From assembly GCA_013399305.1 (NCBI GenBank), contig VXAI01000020.1, positions 6,456,607 to 6,520,606 of the forward strand: a DNA stretch of 64,000 nt, given 5' to 3'. Both the position numbers and the translations under genes were made by a program. Below are positions 35,845 to 48,394 of this stretch, in pieces. The stretch is from Rostratula benghalensis (taxonomy: Eukaryota > Chordata > Aves > Charadriiformes > Rostratulidae). The notes below the pieces were generated by a model. The model searched no databases. It saw only the letters and a list, made by a program, of their open reading frames with translations, and was not told the origin of the DNA. Each line of letters begins with the position of its first letter. Position 1 is the stretch's first letter.

Positions 35845-37690
35845 TACTTTTAGGTACAGATGCTCATTTTGCCCACACGATGCATAATTGCAAAATCATT
35901 ACCTGTTTGTGCATGTATCTACTAGTTTTATAGACACATATTGCTAGGTTTTTTTGTTGACAACCTCATTGTTTCCAGAGAGCAATAAAACAGTAAAATT
36001 CCTAAACGTCATGTGCCTGCAGCGAGATTTCTCTGGGTGCATGTAGAACACTTCTAATGATAAACTTCTCTATAAGGTAGGGTTCTGTTTTGTTTTTCAC
36101 TTGCTCTCCTTGACTTTTCCCATTTTTAGATAAGGGCAGTGAGAACCACATGAGGTATATTGGCATAATCAGTAACACAGACTTGTCTGGACCTCAGGAG
36201 ATAAGTCTGCACTGTATCAGCAGACAGCACCTAATAACGCTTTTCAAAGACAAAAAAGTTTCCTCTATCTTTCAAAGGGAGCTTCCTTCTGTTGTCTTTA
36301 TTGGAGGTCAGATTGCTGATCGGCCTCCTCCAGAGTTGGAGAAATTCCTCTGAAGACCCCTTAAATTGCATTTCAATTATATAGAAGGCTGCCCTGGCAG
36401 GACCATTTTATTTCCAAGCCACCCCATGGCTCCCCAGAGGTGATGTAGTTTTGGAATCCCCATTGCAGGTGAAAAAGAAAACCCTCTTCTGGCAGTCTCC
36501 AACAGAAAATGTGCCTGAAAAGGCATATCTAATTGATTTAGAGAGAATCAAGTGCTTTCTGTAAATAATGTTTGCATAATGTAAATCTCTCACAAATTAG
36601 GTATCCAGAGAATGTGTTAATCAGCAAGGAGTTACAGGACAATATCAATCTTTAGTAGCCAGTAACTACAAAAGACAAAACATTCAGAATAATTTGCTTT
36701 TACAGACTTAAAGTGTTCAAAACTTTATTTCACAGTTTAGGGAAGGAAATAAATATTCCAATTTTGGGGTGTGCTGGTGGATGCTACGGATTTAAAAATC
36801 TGCTGATTTAACAGGGGCCTAAGTAAGACCTTTTGAGCTTAGCCCACTTTAAAAAATGAAACAGCTACTTAGGTAGAATGAGATGGATTGAAAATACTCC
36901 AGGATTATTCAAATGCCAGAGCCCAGTCTGGGTTCAGGCCGTGTGTAAAGTTTGTTTGGTCTTTCCCAGGTCCACGAGAGATGAAGTCCCTAGCATTCTT
37001 GTGGGAGACCCTGTATTTCATACCATTTTGTCATTCTTTCAGAGATCTGGAGTTTGTCCACTATTTCCTGCAGAGAAAACCTTGCTGAAAATCACCCAGA
37101 GAACCCCAGTAAAAGGATCTGCATTTTGGTAAAAATTAATTGCGAAGTCTTGTTCCAGTGATTAATAAAGGCAATAGGTTATATCTTTATTGATTCTGGC
37201 TTATTTCCTCCACATAAAATAAGACTTTTTGCTGCCTTTGATAATAAGACATTTACCAGGCTCTTAGTATTGTTATTGGTAGAAGCCCTTACAATGTGTA
37301 ACTGTTAGTGCAAGAACTAAAAGCTCTGGGCAAAAAAAAAATTGAGGGAAAGATAGGAGTGGAAGTTAACCTTTGTTAAGTGTACTTAATATATATGAAA
37401 ACACAAAATGTTTGTTTTTCAGTTTCCTATCACATTTTCCATCTGGCCTCTGCAAAGCTTTTAAACTTCCACTTCCTCTGTGCAGTTTTGCAATATTCCT
37501 ATTCACAGGAAGTAAGAGGAAGAGCTTTATGAGGGATATGTTACAAATGGGCTGGATGTAGGTGTTTTGGACAAAGTAGCTGGGCTCAAATCTGGTCTGG
37601 TATAAGCTGAAGACTCTTCAATGGAAGTGTGAAATTTGACTTATTTGTGATCTGCTTCATTCTGCAGCGCTGAGATATTTCTTGGTACAA
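35845..37690. other. Non-coding stretch, no gene seen
   Basis: AT-rich DNA with a candidate conserved patch at 36500-36615. The longest frame (84 codons, 36878-37132 plus) is unrecognised and has no defended start or splice boundary. Confidence 0.5.
36500..36615. promoter_or_regulatory. Candidate conserved non-coding patch
   Basis: A TAAT- and TTGAT-dense, non-repetitive stretch (tctaattgatttagagagaa; ctgtaaataatgtttgcata). The composition and motif grammar look like a homeodomain/forkhead-bound enhancer. Inference only. Confidence 0.22.
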
Positions 37691-37696
37691 ATTACT

Positions 37697-37770
37697 GTCA
37701 TTTTTTCCTGGCGCTTTTCATTTGTGATCTCAAAGTACCTTATTAAGCAATAATGAAGGTCTTTACAGTT
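37697..37770 (-). mobile_element. MIR-type SINE 3' tail
   Basis: tggcgcttttcatttgtgat followed by ctcaaagtacctta is the reverse complement of the conserved MIR tail (agtgctttgagatc...aaaggcgcta). Only the tail is recognisable. Confidence 0.6.
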
Positions 37771-37774
37771 TTTA

Positions 37775-39165
37775 GACTTGACAACTGTAAATACAATCAG
37801 TGTCTAAGAAATGCATCTATGACAAAGGCCAGGAGTTGGTAGGAGACTTCACTGATGTGCTGAGCCAGGTCCACTTATTCCCAGTCCAACACACTTCCAA
37901 TATGTTCCTTCCCAGTGAAAATGAGCATTTCATAAACCGAATGAGTAACAGCAAAGCTCTTTCAACAGCTCATTGAAAATAAGAATAAAGTGATCAATTA
38001 TATCTTTGAGTCTTGATTGCAACGCGATTAGTCACAGGACTCATGGATGTGACAGGAACATAAAGGCACTAGTGGATTACGTTGCTCTGCTCAGATTTCC
38101 CTCAACAACAACAGGAACCCCAGATCCCAGTAAGAAGAGGGTCTATTACTCACACAGTTTTAGAACAGCAAGACAGGTTATTACAACGTACATGTTACAC
38201 AGAAAGGCTGTAGAAGCCTACATAGAGCCATTTTTTCTTTTTTCTATTTTTTTCTTTCAGCACCAAATCCAGCCTTCTAGTGTGAAATTCGAGAGGAGAG
38301 CCAAGCTTCCTCTCCTCTAAACATTCCAGAAGATTGATGAGCTCAAAATCTGCATCAGGATCAGCATCCAAGTTTTGCAAATGGCATCTGTCTCACTAAT
38401 TAACTGATCCAAGCTTCCAGATCTCAAACTACAAATATAAATATTCCATGACTTTAACCTATCTTCAGTCCAGCTACGGGATGCTTATTCTGTTACTCAC
38501 TTCTTACAAATTTCATTTCTTACTAATTTTACTTTTCAGAAAACTAAACTAATTGCCATCAAAGCAGAGTGGTTGAAGTTATTTCATTTTTTTCCTGAAA
38601 GCTAGGAACCATCCATTCACAAAGTTTTCCTCCCTCTTGTGCTCTCTCCTGCCTCCCCTTTCCCAGCCCACAGGTAAAACAAAACAACCTTGCAAGATGA
38701 GCCTCAGAGAGTCTGTGAACACAAGCCTGTAAATCTGGCACTTGAACAAGCTCTATTATTTTTAACTGCTTTTGTGTAAGACAAGAGGCTATGTAAAGAA
38801 CAGGATGTTTTGAACATTGAACTCTGGTGCATTACCTAATGCTGCTGCTACAGATTTGATGTAATTTCTCTGCAGGTGTCGAAGGCATCATAAAGAACAT
38901 GCTACCGGGATGTTAAACATTTGGCATATATAAACCCAGCGGATTTACCGATCGTTCTTTTATGAACAGAAATGCCAAGTTTGCAGTTTTTATGTCACAG
39001 ACAATTTCAATTACACCACAGCCTAGTCTTGCAGTCCTTTTAGATTTTATTTTATTTCTATGTGACTGTAGACAGGATACTTAACAACCTTTTGTTAATC
39101 TCCACTTTTTTAGGAGGTGCATGAAGTGAGCTGTGTTTGTCCTCCTTGCCACATGGGACGACTGC
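37775..39165. other. Non-coding stretch, no gene seen
   Basis: AT-rich DNA. TATATAAACCC at 38927-38937 resembles a TATA box but has no supported downstream transcript. The longest frame is 104 codons (38006-38320 plus), unrecognised. Confidence 0.5.
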
Positions 39166-39168
39166 ACA

Positions 39169-39301
39169 TTCCTTAATCAGAGAAGGATAATTGCATCCCT
39201 AGCTACTCTGCAGGATTGTTCTGCAGCCAGGTTCCTTCCTTAAGTAGGGAAGGATAATTGCATCCCTCGGTACTCTGCGGGAATGCTCTGCAGTCAGGTC
39301 C
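39169..39301 (+). repeat. Two-copy 67-bp tandem duplication
   Basis: Copy 1 spans 39169-39235 and copy 2 spans 39236-39301. Both begin ttccttaa, both contain gaaggataattgcatccct, then tactctgc, then ctctgcag or ttctgcag, then ccaggttcc or tcaggtcc. Identity is high but imperfect, so the duplication is not very recent. Each copy carries an ATTGCATC motif (a C/EBP-ATF or POU-like half site). Nothing shows that it is a transposon. Confidence 0.9.
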
Positions 39302-40972
39302 TTGGTTGCTCATCTTGTCTCAGCCCCTGGGGGAAGCTCACTAATATAAAAAGTAATCCTTCCAAATAATGCAGGTGTCAGAGGTCTGTGTAAGAGTGAG
39401 GCTTGGCAAAATCTTCTGTGGAAATTTACACAACATCTGCCCACACAATGGCTGGACAGCACTGTCCTTCCTTCAGTTGTCAGGTGCATTGGGATGTGTA
39501 TAGAAGAAAAAATGAAAAAAAAATAGATCCAAGATCCTAATGCACAGTTAAAAGATGGTTACAGTTGGAAATGTGAAGCATCATTTCTTTTGCAGGCAAT
39601 TTTTCTTGAGTAGCTGCTGTCATGCAAGAGGGCACATGACATTAATTGAGCCATCAAAGAAAGAAGGTATTATCATATTTCAGAGAGATTGGCAGTCAGT
39701 GTCTTTTTTTGAACTTTTGTCAGGGAAACTGTCCTTTCTGACTTTATGCGTGATAAACCTGAGGTTAAGTGGATGCACTTATGACACACATGTAAACAAG
39801 GACTTGACTTTACATTGTAAGAACATGGCTAAAGGAAGAGCATTGCTCATTGCTGTGAGTTGGGAGCATGATACAGAGAGGGGCTGCTCTGAAGAGGGAC
39901 TGCACTACTTGCTCTGACGTTCCCATCTCTCAGGGATTTGTTTTCCACACCCTCTTCATGCTTCACTCCTTTTGTGTCCTGGTTTCTAGATACCTTCCTC
40001 CATGGTCTCTTAGCATTCTCTGATGCTATTTTACTATCATACACGGTTCTTTACAGACAACTATTATCAGCTTTATGCTGACTTATTCTGACTTATTCTC
40101 AAATTAGTGCCATTATTGCAGTGGGTGAGCTAAGAACTGTGCTGCTCTTCTTGTCCTCTAAATATCGCATTTCCCCTGGGCTACTCATTCAACATGGGGT
40201 GGGAAAAGTGTTGTTCCTCACTAAACTCAGCTGCCAATGAGACCTGTCTAATGAGACCTGTCTGTGATGCCTTTCTGCAGGGAAACACTGGCCATTGAAA
40301 ACACCTGCTTGATCACCCAGTTCATATTTCTGTCAGTGCAAGGGAAGTCCCTGCTGTACATTTACCGGTGTTTTGGCCAGCCTAATTTTAAACAGTCAGT
40401 TTTTGAAGGAATTTTAATCCTAATCTTGCCACCCTGATTTGATACACTTGGAGTTGTCCTCTTTGCATGGCTGCTTGCTTGCTGGGAGTTTGTTGAGCTT
40501 CTCTGTTGCCTGGCATCTAACGTGGTGATTCCAGTGCCTTCAGTATTTGAAAATCCAGTATGAAATTTATGCATAAGAATAATGACATCGACTTGAATTG
40601 TTTAATAGTGGATAATTACATGTGTTCTTTGCAGTCAGAATCCAAGCATCCTGTAGGTTGCAGGGTTAATTTCACCTAAAGGGAAGAGAGTTTAATATCC
40701 TGTCAATGAGGAGCTAAGGAAAATCAAGTCCCTCATACAACTGTTTGTTTTATTGCCAAGTCTTATGGCTTTATTTCAAATATAATAATATTCGATGTTT
40801 TTAAGCCTTCTTTCCTTAAATTGTGGGGTACTGCAAGGATCTGAGTATTTCTCTAAAAAATATATCTTTTATACTCTTACAGTGTGTTGGGAAGTCTTGA
40901 AAACACAAATCAGGAGATAGGAAATGTTGCTGTATATACCCTTTGGAAAATCTTATGACTTTTATCCTGCAA

Positions 40973-41004
<32 letters not shown>

Positions 41005-41195
41005 CTTTGATTCACAATTTTTTAAAATTTGGAACAGCTGACAATATTTCTGTCCATTTCAGGTGCTGCCATTTAATCCAGATGGTACCCAGAGGATGCA
41101 AAGGAGAGTCTTTAAAATGTGTCACTCCTCTTTTACAGTGCACGGCACAATGCGACTGGGAGCCTTTCCTGAGAATTTTGGGCACAACCACAATA
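39302..41195. other. Non-coding stretch, no gene seen
   Basis: Includes a 120-codon plus-strand frame (39555-39917), unrecognised. There is a short repeat ctgacttattctgacttatt near 40079, a doubled aatgagacctgtct near 40237-40264, and the window's longest homopolymer (T28). Confidence 0.5.
40977..41004 (+). repeat. Poly-T run (T28), longest in window
   Basis: Uninterrupted 28 T followed by ctttgattc. No retrocopy body was recognised to its left on the minus strand. Confidence 0.92.
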
Positions 41196-41199
41196 AAAA

Positions 41200-42060
41200 T
41201 AATAAATAAATGAGGCATCTCATTCTATTCTACCCAGAGATGCTGTATAGAGCTGCTGTTAAAGTTCACATTTGCAAATAAAAGCAGCCTAAATTTAACT
41301 ATGACTCAATTACACTAAATCTGACCCATTTTTGTTCTGTGTTTCAATTTAACACTTATTTACATTCTTGGACTTGGCGCTGTTGGAAGAGGAGGGAGGG
41401 AGAGCATGCATTTTGGTCTACAGAATTGCTACAAAAAAAACGGTGATTAGGAAAACACAGCTATAGTCAGCTTGAAGCTGGGTAGCTCATTTGAACCCAC
41501 TATAAAAGAAAAGATCATTTTCTCATCCTATTAAAATTCAGTTAGCGACGGCTGTGTAGGCGGCAGGAGATCAGAAATGAACGTCCAACTTGGAGTGTGT
41601 ACAACTGGGGTCAGGTCCAAAGCAAACTGCCTGATTAGCGAGACAATTTGTATTTTACAATGACAGCAAATAGGTAAATCTTGTGAGCGTCAGGAAATCC
41701 TGGAGGATTTGGACTGGGAGAACTGACTGGTTTGCAGGTTGCACTTTGATTACAAGGTGGCATTGTCTCTGCTTTTTCGTGCTCGTGTTGCAGGAGCAAG
41801 AGGGACTCAATTTGCTAAGAGCATTTATTTCTCCCTGTCTCTCTTTCTCTCTCTTGTTTTTACAATCTACATGTAATGACTAATTGGCTGTGTTTTCCCA
41901 GCTATTTTATGTTTTTCTCTTGCCCTGGTTACAAGTCGTACTAAACTGGTATATCCACAGGGACCTATAGACAGCCAATGTTGCCAAACGATACGCAGCA
42001 TTCCCCTTTCTCTCTAAGTGTAAAACATTTACAAGTAAATTTACAAATGCATTAAGAACA
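41200..42060. promoter_or_regulatory. Candidate conserved non-coding element cluster
   Basis: Non-repetitive DNA with an octamer palindrome ATTTGCAAAT (41270-41279). It also has AT-rich TAAT/TTAAT motifs (aatttaacta near 41293; gactaattggctg near 41879) and scattered CpGs (gttagcgacggctgtgtagg, 41541-41560). It sits directly upstream of the CpG-rich segment. The texture is that of a deeply conserved enhancer block; no alignment was available. Confidence 0.3.
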
Positions 42061-42079
42061 TTTCCCCCGTCGGCTGTTA

Positions 42080-42250
42080 GTGTTTATTTCTTCCCCTTCT
42101 CCTCCCGGGAGCGGACACCTTCCAGCCCCTCCACCTTTCACACGCTGCTCTCCCCTCATTTCGCCTCCTTCCCTCCCCGTCGCCCCTTTCCCTTCTCTCC
42201 CTCCTTCTCCTTCTCCTCCACCTCCTCCTCCTCCTCCTCCTCCTTTTCCA
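42080..42250 (+). repeat. Long pyrimidine tract with (CCT)n
   Basis: About 170 bases, overwhelmingly C and T, ending in a (CCT)n run at 42221-42243. Such homopyrimidine blocks can form triplex structures, and they often flank promoters in vertebrates. The 105- and 136-codon frames across it are compositional artefacts (poly-Pro; poly-Glu on the minus strand). Confidence 0.85.
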
Positions 42251-42480
42251 GTTCAGCGGCGCAAATTTCTGTTTGTGCCAGTGGGGCGGCCTGGCGAGAC
42301 CGCAATTGCTCTACCCCACAGATTGACGAGCCCTCAGATGCCGATTTACTGTACATGGCAGCCACGCTGGAGCCGAGGCACATCTGGAGTGGAGTAAGCT
42401 TACTCAGAAACAGCGGCCAGCTCCAGCCGGAGCCAGCGGAGCCGAGCGGGGCGCTGAAAGGCAGCCCTCCTGCCTCCCCT
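42235..42480. promoter_or_regulatory. Small CpG-rich island, possible promoter
   Basis: By hand count there are about 15 CpGs in about 240 bases at roughly 59% GC, with an observed/expected ratio near 0.7. It lies between a pyrimidine tract and a G-rich block. A 64-codon plus-strand frame begins at gtacatgg (ATG at 42355) but is low-complexity (Pro/Ser-rich) and unrecognised. No TATA box was seen. A promoter for an unseen or non-coding transcript is possible. Confidence 0.4.
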
Positions 42481-42516
42481 TCCCTCCTGCCTCCCCTTCC
42501 CTCCTGCCTCCCCTTC
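42466..42516 (+). repeat. Perfect 17-bp tandem triplicate
   Basis: Three identical copies of cctcctgcctccccttc at 42466-42482, 42483-42499 and 42500-42516, followed by a related partial copy. This is a young minisatellite inside the promoter-like segment. Confidence 0.95.
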
Positions 42517-42557
42517 TTCCCTCCTCCCCGGGTACATTTCCTAATGTAAACAGAGGC

Positions 42558-42608
42558 CGGGGACATGGAGGGGGGGGTGTGTGTGTGCCTGTGTGCGGGG
42601 TGGGGGGA
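42558..42608 (+). repeat. G-rich block with GT run
   Basis: Runs of four, eight, four and six G separated by short GT-rich spacers. This is a plausible G-quadruplex former beside the CpG-rich segment, although one spacer is rather long. Confidence 0.7.
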
Positions 42609-42769
42609 AGGACACAGTAACTCTTTGCTGCGGGTTTGTCATTTCGTGTTCTTTATCTGCTTGAGGTCAAACCAGAGCTCTGGAAAAACAGAAGCTTTGC
42701 TTTTATTCTAAATAGCTGAAAGCCAGCGCTGCTGAAGGGGGGGAAAGGAAAAAAAAATAAAAGAAAGAG

Positions 42770-42905
42770 TTTGCTTTTGTGTTTATTTGTTCCACTTTAT
42801 GGTAATTTGGGGGATAATTTCATTATCTGCAGCCAAATTGAAAACAAGCTGTTGTCTATGCTAATGATACCAGCATATTATTTTATGTACAGTAGGCGTG
42901 GAGCT
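42770..42905. promoter_or_regulatory. Candidate conserved non-coding patch
   Basis: Dense homeodomain/GATA-like text: ttatggtaatttgggggata, then atttcattatctgcagccaa, then ctatgctaatgataccagca. It is non-repetitive and lies just downstream of the CpG-rich segment. Inference from motif texture only. Confidence 0.28.
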
Positions 42906-44081
42906 CTTTAAACCACAAGTGGACTGGATTTCTGCTTACAGCTGTACTCCCTTAACTTTTTTTTTTTAATAGTCGCAAAATGAGACTTTCCTTTTATTAT
43001 CTGGAAACAAAAAAAGATTATGGATGGCTGCTTTGTTTTACAAAATGGCGAATACCTTTCACGGCCTAGTGCCAGCCTGCTGTCCCACAAATACATTTTA
43101 GCTACAGTACTGCAAAGAAAAAGCATGCTCCTTTTGGAGCAGATATGCTGATTTTATAGTCCAGTTCACTGCACTGCTGAATTTTAGTCTCTGTAAAGAA
43201 GCGGGAGAGATTTTTGAGGCATTTACTGACTGTCAGCAGTCTGGATAAGTGCTCTGCCATTCTTTACAAGTTTTATATAGTTTTCATTTCTGCTTTCTTT
43301 CTAAGCTTGTAGGTTAGCTGTTCAAATGACATTCAAATGATAAACATGCAATTTAAAGTGGCTTTTCCCATTCAGTATTCCTTGCAGCTCAATAGATTTT
43401 GCAGTGGATAAAGGAGAGAAAACAAGCCTCAGAAGGCATCACTGCTGATAACATACTGATGCATAGTATGTTGATTTAGCTGTCTTTAAAGACCACAGTA
43501 GAATTCTCATTCAGATGAAAGCAGTGGTTTACCCGGAGTGGAGACTGTTGAACAATCTTGCTGAGAAAATCTGTGAATAAGCCACTGCTCAGCCCCCAAA
43601 ACATTTTTGTCTATAGGAGTAGAAACTCTTTGATCACCGTACGGTTTCTGGAGATGTTGGGTCACAGTCTCCCTTCAGTTCACAAGCCATGCTCAGTATT
43701 TTAGCCTTTTGGTGAATTAAGTCATGACCTTTCAGGTGAGTAGATGGCTTCCATGACTCTTGATGGAGGCTGGCCTATCTGACATGTAGGAAAGGGCCAA
43801 AATAAATTCCTCAGGAACCACCTCGGCCACGTCTTAGCTGTCTCACCCAGGAAAGTGCTGGGTGTTACCTCCCTATGGCTGCTTAAAACCACTCCAGGTG
43901 AAATTCAGGAAGGAGAGGACTGACTGCGTGGCAGAGCTGTTGGTCAGCTTGGAAAGACTGAACTGCACATAACCTTTCCATGCCTGAAACCTGAAGCAGT
44001 ATCATGGATCCAGGGACAAATCGAGGGATGGCACAGCATTTTGCATGATCTAAGAGATTACTGAGGTAGATAAAATTGTTT

Positions 44082-44100
44082 GGGTGGTGGTGGTGGTGGG
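44082..44100 (+). repeat. Short (GGT)n run
   Basis: About six GGT units followed by a G run. Simple repeat. Confidence 0.85.
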
Positions 44101-45919
44101 GAATGATTTATTTGAAAAAAACTCAACACTTCTACACAGAAAAGCTGATGGAACCAGTCTCAAAAATAAAGCCGTTTGGCAAATTTCAGAGAGACTTTGG
44201 CAGTGGACTGAAATCCAAACTTTTTGCAGGGACAGTTGAATTTTGGCTAAGTTTTTCTGGAAGCCTACAGGGATCTGGAGGAGTCCTGACTGGCTGGCAA
44301 ACCATTGCTCAACCCTCCGACTGCCAGGCTAGAGGATTGATGGCCTGTCGTTGCAAGATGGGCCACCAAGTAGTCTACCTTTGAACTAGAGACCTCAGGG
44401 CTTCCAGGTTTTGAAACTGGGACAACACTCATTTCAAAATTTTGTTGATATGTTTTTTTATGCATTGGAAATATTTTGATTTCAATGAATTGCCAAATGC
44501 TGACCCCAAAAAGTGTTCCATAAGAGTTTTTTGAACAGCTCTGTTCCAGTCTAAGTTTAATGACTCTGAGAGGGAAAAAATGGTTTATCCAAAAGTAAAG
44601 TAGAAATAAAACAGAAGCTAGTGAATGCGTCTGAAACAGGGTTCCTCTGATCCTACTTACTGGACATCCCTGACTATAATCCCAATCGTGCCCTTGGACC
44701 TCCAGTAGACTGGTGTGGGCTCACTTATACCATTCTTGTTTCAATTTTAAAAATGATATCCTGATAGAATTTGTTTTAACTGTTTGGCTCCTCCCCCCCC
44801 CACACCTCTTTTCATTTAGGTCACATTTGAAACTGATTCAACTCCTTGTTTTGCACTAATGCCAAAAGTGTCCATGAAGTCTCGAAATGAAATCTTCTTA
44901 GTAGATGACTATGCATCCTGCTGGTTATGCTATTGTGATTATATTAATAGCGTGTTCTCCAACTTAAGCAACGTGCAGGTGCAAAACTCTCATTCAGCAG
45001 CACATAACTCTTTCATCTGCCGTTTCTTGCCAGTAGATTTCCTGCCCATATGAATGTTTCTTGTGAAATTTCTGGAGAATAGCTGCTGGGGTTTTGCCAG
45101 TTGTAAGAAAACAAATACACAAACAACCCCCTTCCAAAACTCAACACCCTCCCCCTTCCGAGTCTTCTCTTTTGAAAACTACTACATCACAGTAGATGTT
45201 CTACATCTAACAGAAAAGACCAGTTGTGAAAAAATAAACATTGTGGATTAATGTAGTGAAGGTAAAAGTACAAATCTTCTACATCTGAGTGGTGCCAATA
45301 ATGTCACTGGAGCCTGCCTCTGTACTGGTATGTCCCTTTGGCTCACATGGGTACTTCACTTTAAATACGTGCCCACACCTACCCTGACTCAGTCACTCAC
45401 TCTGTAATGCTTCTTTTGAATCCTATGCAATTATATTAGATTTAAAAGAGAATCTGTCATGACAACTAATTATCAATTTTTAAAGAGAACTTAATGCAGT
45501 GGTTTTTTTGTTTGCTTTCTTTTTTTTTTAAGCAAAAGCTACTTTCAGACCTATCTATGTGCTCAAACAGCAGCGAAACCTGAGGAACTGGCATTCACAA
45601 ACCGTTCGTTGCAGTAGGCTCCGTGCTCTGTGGCCATCATCCAGAGATGAAGACAGAAGAGCATTTTGAGAATCGGAGGAGACTGAAGGGTTTGAAAAGT
45701 GTATCAGTAGGTGTGAGTCTGCAAAAACATGTTATGTGTAAGGAAAAGGCAGTTAAACTAACCCAGCTATTAATACTGTACTTTAAAGGGCAATAGATCT
45801 CTTTAACATCTAAATAAACTGAGAAATCTGCCCAGAAGTAAAAAAGGAATTTCCAGTTTCCAGTGTGTTATTTCCTTGCAAAGTGATTATTTACAGTATA
45901 TCTGTTCCATGTTTTTTGC

Positions 45920-45933
45920 AAAAAAAAAAAAAA
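45920..45933 (+). repeat. Poly-A run (A14)
   Basis: One of only three long A runs on this strand. Confidence 0.9.
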
Positions 45934-46784
45934 GAAAAATTGAAATTTAATTTAAATGGTATTTGAGCATAAGATTATGACAGATGTGAAACAGCCAAGC
46001 ACTGACATTCACAATATTTTTGACCCCCAGATAAACTGTTGTGCTTTAAAAAATTATCCTATTGTACTTCCTTTGCCTGCTTTCAGTGTTTTGTTTTGCT
46101 AAAGCAGTAGAGGATTCATTGAACTGGAGCCTGCCATTTGCTATTGGCATTTCTCAGAAGAATAAGAACAGTCATCAATTATATATTTCTCCAACAAAAA
46201 CATATACTCAGTCTATAAACGTTCAGATTATAATTCCACCCCAAATATACATGTATGCTAAAAATAAACCACAATAAATTTTAGACTAAGCAAAAATGAA
46301 GAACAGAAAAAGAATGAAGTAGAGGAAAAATGGGTGGGGGGAAGGGTAAAAAGAAAACCCCAAGAATAAAAATGAAGGCATTAAGTAATACAGTGGATGT
46401 GAAAAAAAGAGTTTGAAGTTGAAATTACGAGAGAGGAAACTATCCACACAATTGTTGCAAACCCACAATTTATTATTACCAGGCAGGTAAAATTCTGATC
46501 ACAGTTATTGCAGTAAATTCAGGTGTCCTGAAACAAAGCAAATAAAACCCAAGAACTTTTAAATGTCCAAGATTAAAGAAAGATTCCAATGAATTTCAGT
46601 GATTACCAAATGGTGATTTAATAATTGTGGCAGGCCATGTGTTATTCTCTGTAAAGTTTAAATTTAGTTATACAAGTAAGAGTTGCAATTTTCTAAAGAG
46701 TTGCGCTGTTCTCAGATTTTTCTGAAGGGAAAAATGAGACTTGGAAGCTCTGTTTTTTTGAGGGAGAATTTAATTAGTTCACGA

Positions 46785-46835
46785 TCAGATTTGTGTTTTG
46801 AACCTCTGTAAAATGGAGATGCATTTGGCTGGGGT
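46785..46835 (+). mobile_element. Possible MIR scrap
   Basis: gaacctctgtaaaatggaga matches the MIR phrase catctgtaaaatgggga. It is a single phrase without flanking support. Confidence 0.25.
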
Positions 46836-48394
46836 TCCAAGCTGGACCCATTTCTAATTCGGCTGTCCACCAACTAAGAAAATATAATGGACATCTTATG
46901 CAGAGCATGACTGAAATGTGTGAGTCTGAATTATTCCCGTAAGTGAATTTGAACAAATTTGGTACTTTTGAGTGGAGTCAGGGCAACCACAGGACTCATT
47001 TGTATTGTTTGATAAGGAGGTACAGCTCTCATTAATCTCAAAGGATTGTACAAGTGCAGCGGTGGGCAGAGCTATACTTGCTATTTTTCAATATTTTTTT
47101 AAAGAAAAGCCCAATCGTAGTATGAGTATGTTCCTTGTTAGTAATAGCACTCCCATATTACTTTTCCAACAAAACTAGCAAAATATTACGTTACTTTTTG
47201 GTCCACTGAACTACTGAACTGCCAGTTCCTAACAGAAAAGAGCTGTAACTGAATCGCTAGTAAAAGGGACAGGAAATTAGATAAAAGGGTAACACTAGTT
47301 TTACATGCCTAAATGAAAAGGTGTTAGTTTTAAATATACAGCCTTTCAATATATTTTCCAAATCTTCAAAAGTCCCTGACTTTCATTATGAAATGCTGCA
47401 CTAAATGAACTGACAGTGTTGCACTATTCTTATGTGCATGTGACCAAAAAATAAGGTGAATATTAGCTATATCCTGATAGGCACCACGGTGTCTTTGAAA
47501 AAAAAATAAAAATCTTGCACGATTGCAGCATCATTCTTGGATAGACAAAGATTTCTTTTCTGGTGACTCTTTAACAAGACATTAATTAGAGGAACTTAGC
47601 ATTGTAACCAGACAAATATCCTTGCTCGTGCTGCCTGGAAAACGGGTAGGGACAGCTTTTGAAACCCATATAACAAAGGCTGTGGAGAGAAGAACCTTTA
47701 GAAGCTTCACTTCTGGTAGGAGAGGTAGAAGTTGTAAAAGCATGAGAGCATGCAAAGTTGGATGGTAATTATCCTGCCTAACTTTAACCACCTGTGTTAA
47801 GAGCATACCTATTTTAGGTTTCCTTTACAATCAGCAGAGGATGAGAGAGATCTCCAGAAGGTTAGCCATATTTTGGTTCTTTCAATTTCCTGCTGCTGGT
47901 GTGTCTCTCTTTCTCTCCATTGACTGTAAAGGTCATTTAGGAGTCCTACAGCCCATGGGTAGGTGCCTCAATTCAGTACTCACATTTAGGTGAGGTGAAA
48001 CTGAGTCTTCCAGTATATACTGTCTATATAGGTTATAGAGTTACAGAGCTACGTAGCAAATGGAGTTCTTTGTCCAGTCTAGGAAACCCCAAGTTAAACT
48101 TCTCTAGGTTAACACCAAGTCAATCCACTGTTCGGAGGGGAGGAGAAAGAGGAAAGAGAATGCATCCTGGGTGAAGAAATAAAACATTTTCTCAGATGCT
48201 TACTCAATCGTACTGTGCTTCAGGCTCAGGATGTTGCTTCATTGTCAAATGGCTGATCTTTCCTTGTCATGCTTTCCTATTGTTCTCCATTCCTTAAATA
48301 ATCCTGGCTTTCAGCTGCATTTTTCATCCATTTAATTCATTTTCAACCCCCCTAAAAATCAGAGATTAGTTTAGCAGATCAGGAATGAGTTAGA

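Larger units (their letters stand above)
42910..48390. other. Non-coding stretch, no gene seen
   Basis: AT-rich, repeat-poor DNA. It holds (GGT)n at 44082-44100, A14 at 45920-45933 and a weak MIR-like phrase near 46800. Frames reach 102 codons (44076-44384 plus), unrecognised. The interval 46270-46420 is strongly purine-rich on the plus strand. Confidence 0.5.

Noticed and set aside
42080..42566. Frames of 105 codons (plus) and 136 codons (minus) rich in Pro or Glu
   Set aside because: They are direct translations of the pyrimidine tract and (CCT)n repeat and carry no independent coding evidence.
47965..48060. Faint MIR-like phrase (gtgaggtgaaactgagtctt)
   Set aside because: Only one short phrase matches, with no flanking support on either side.
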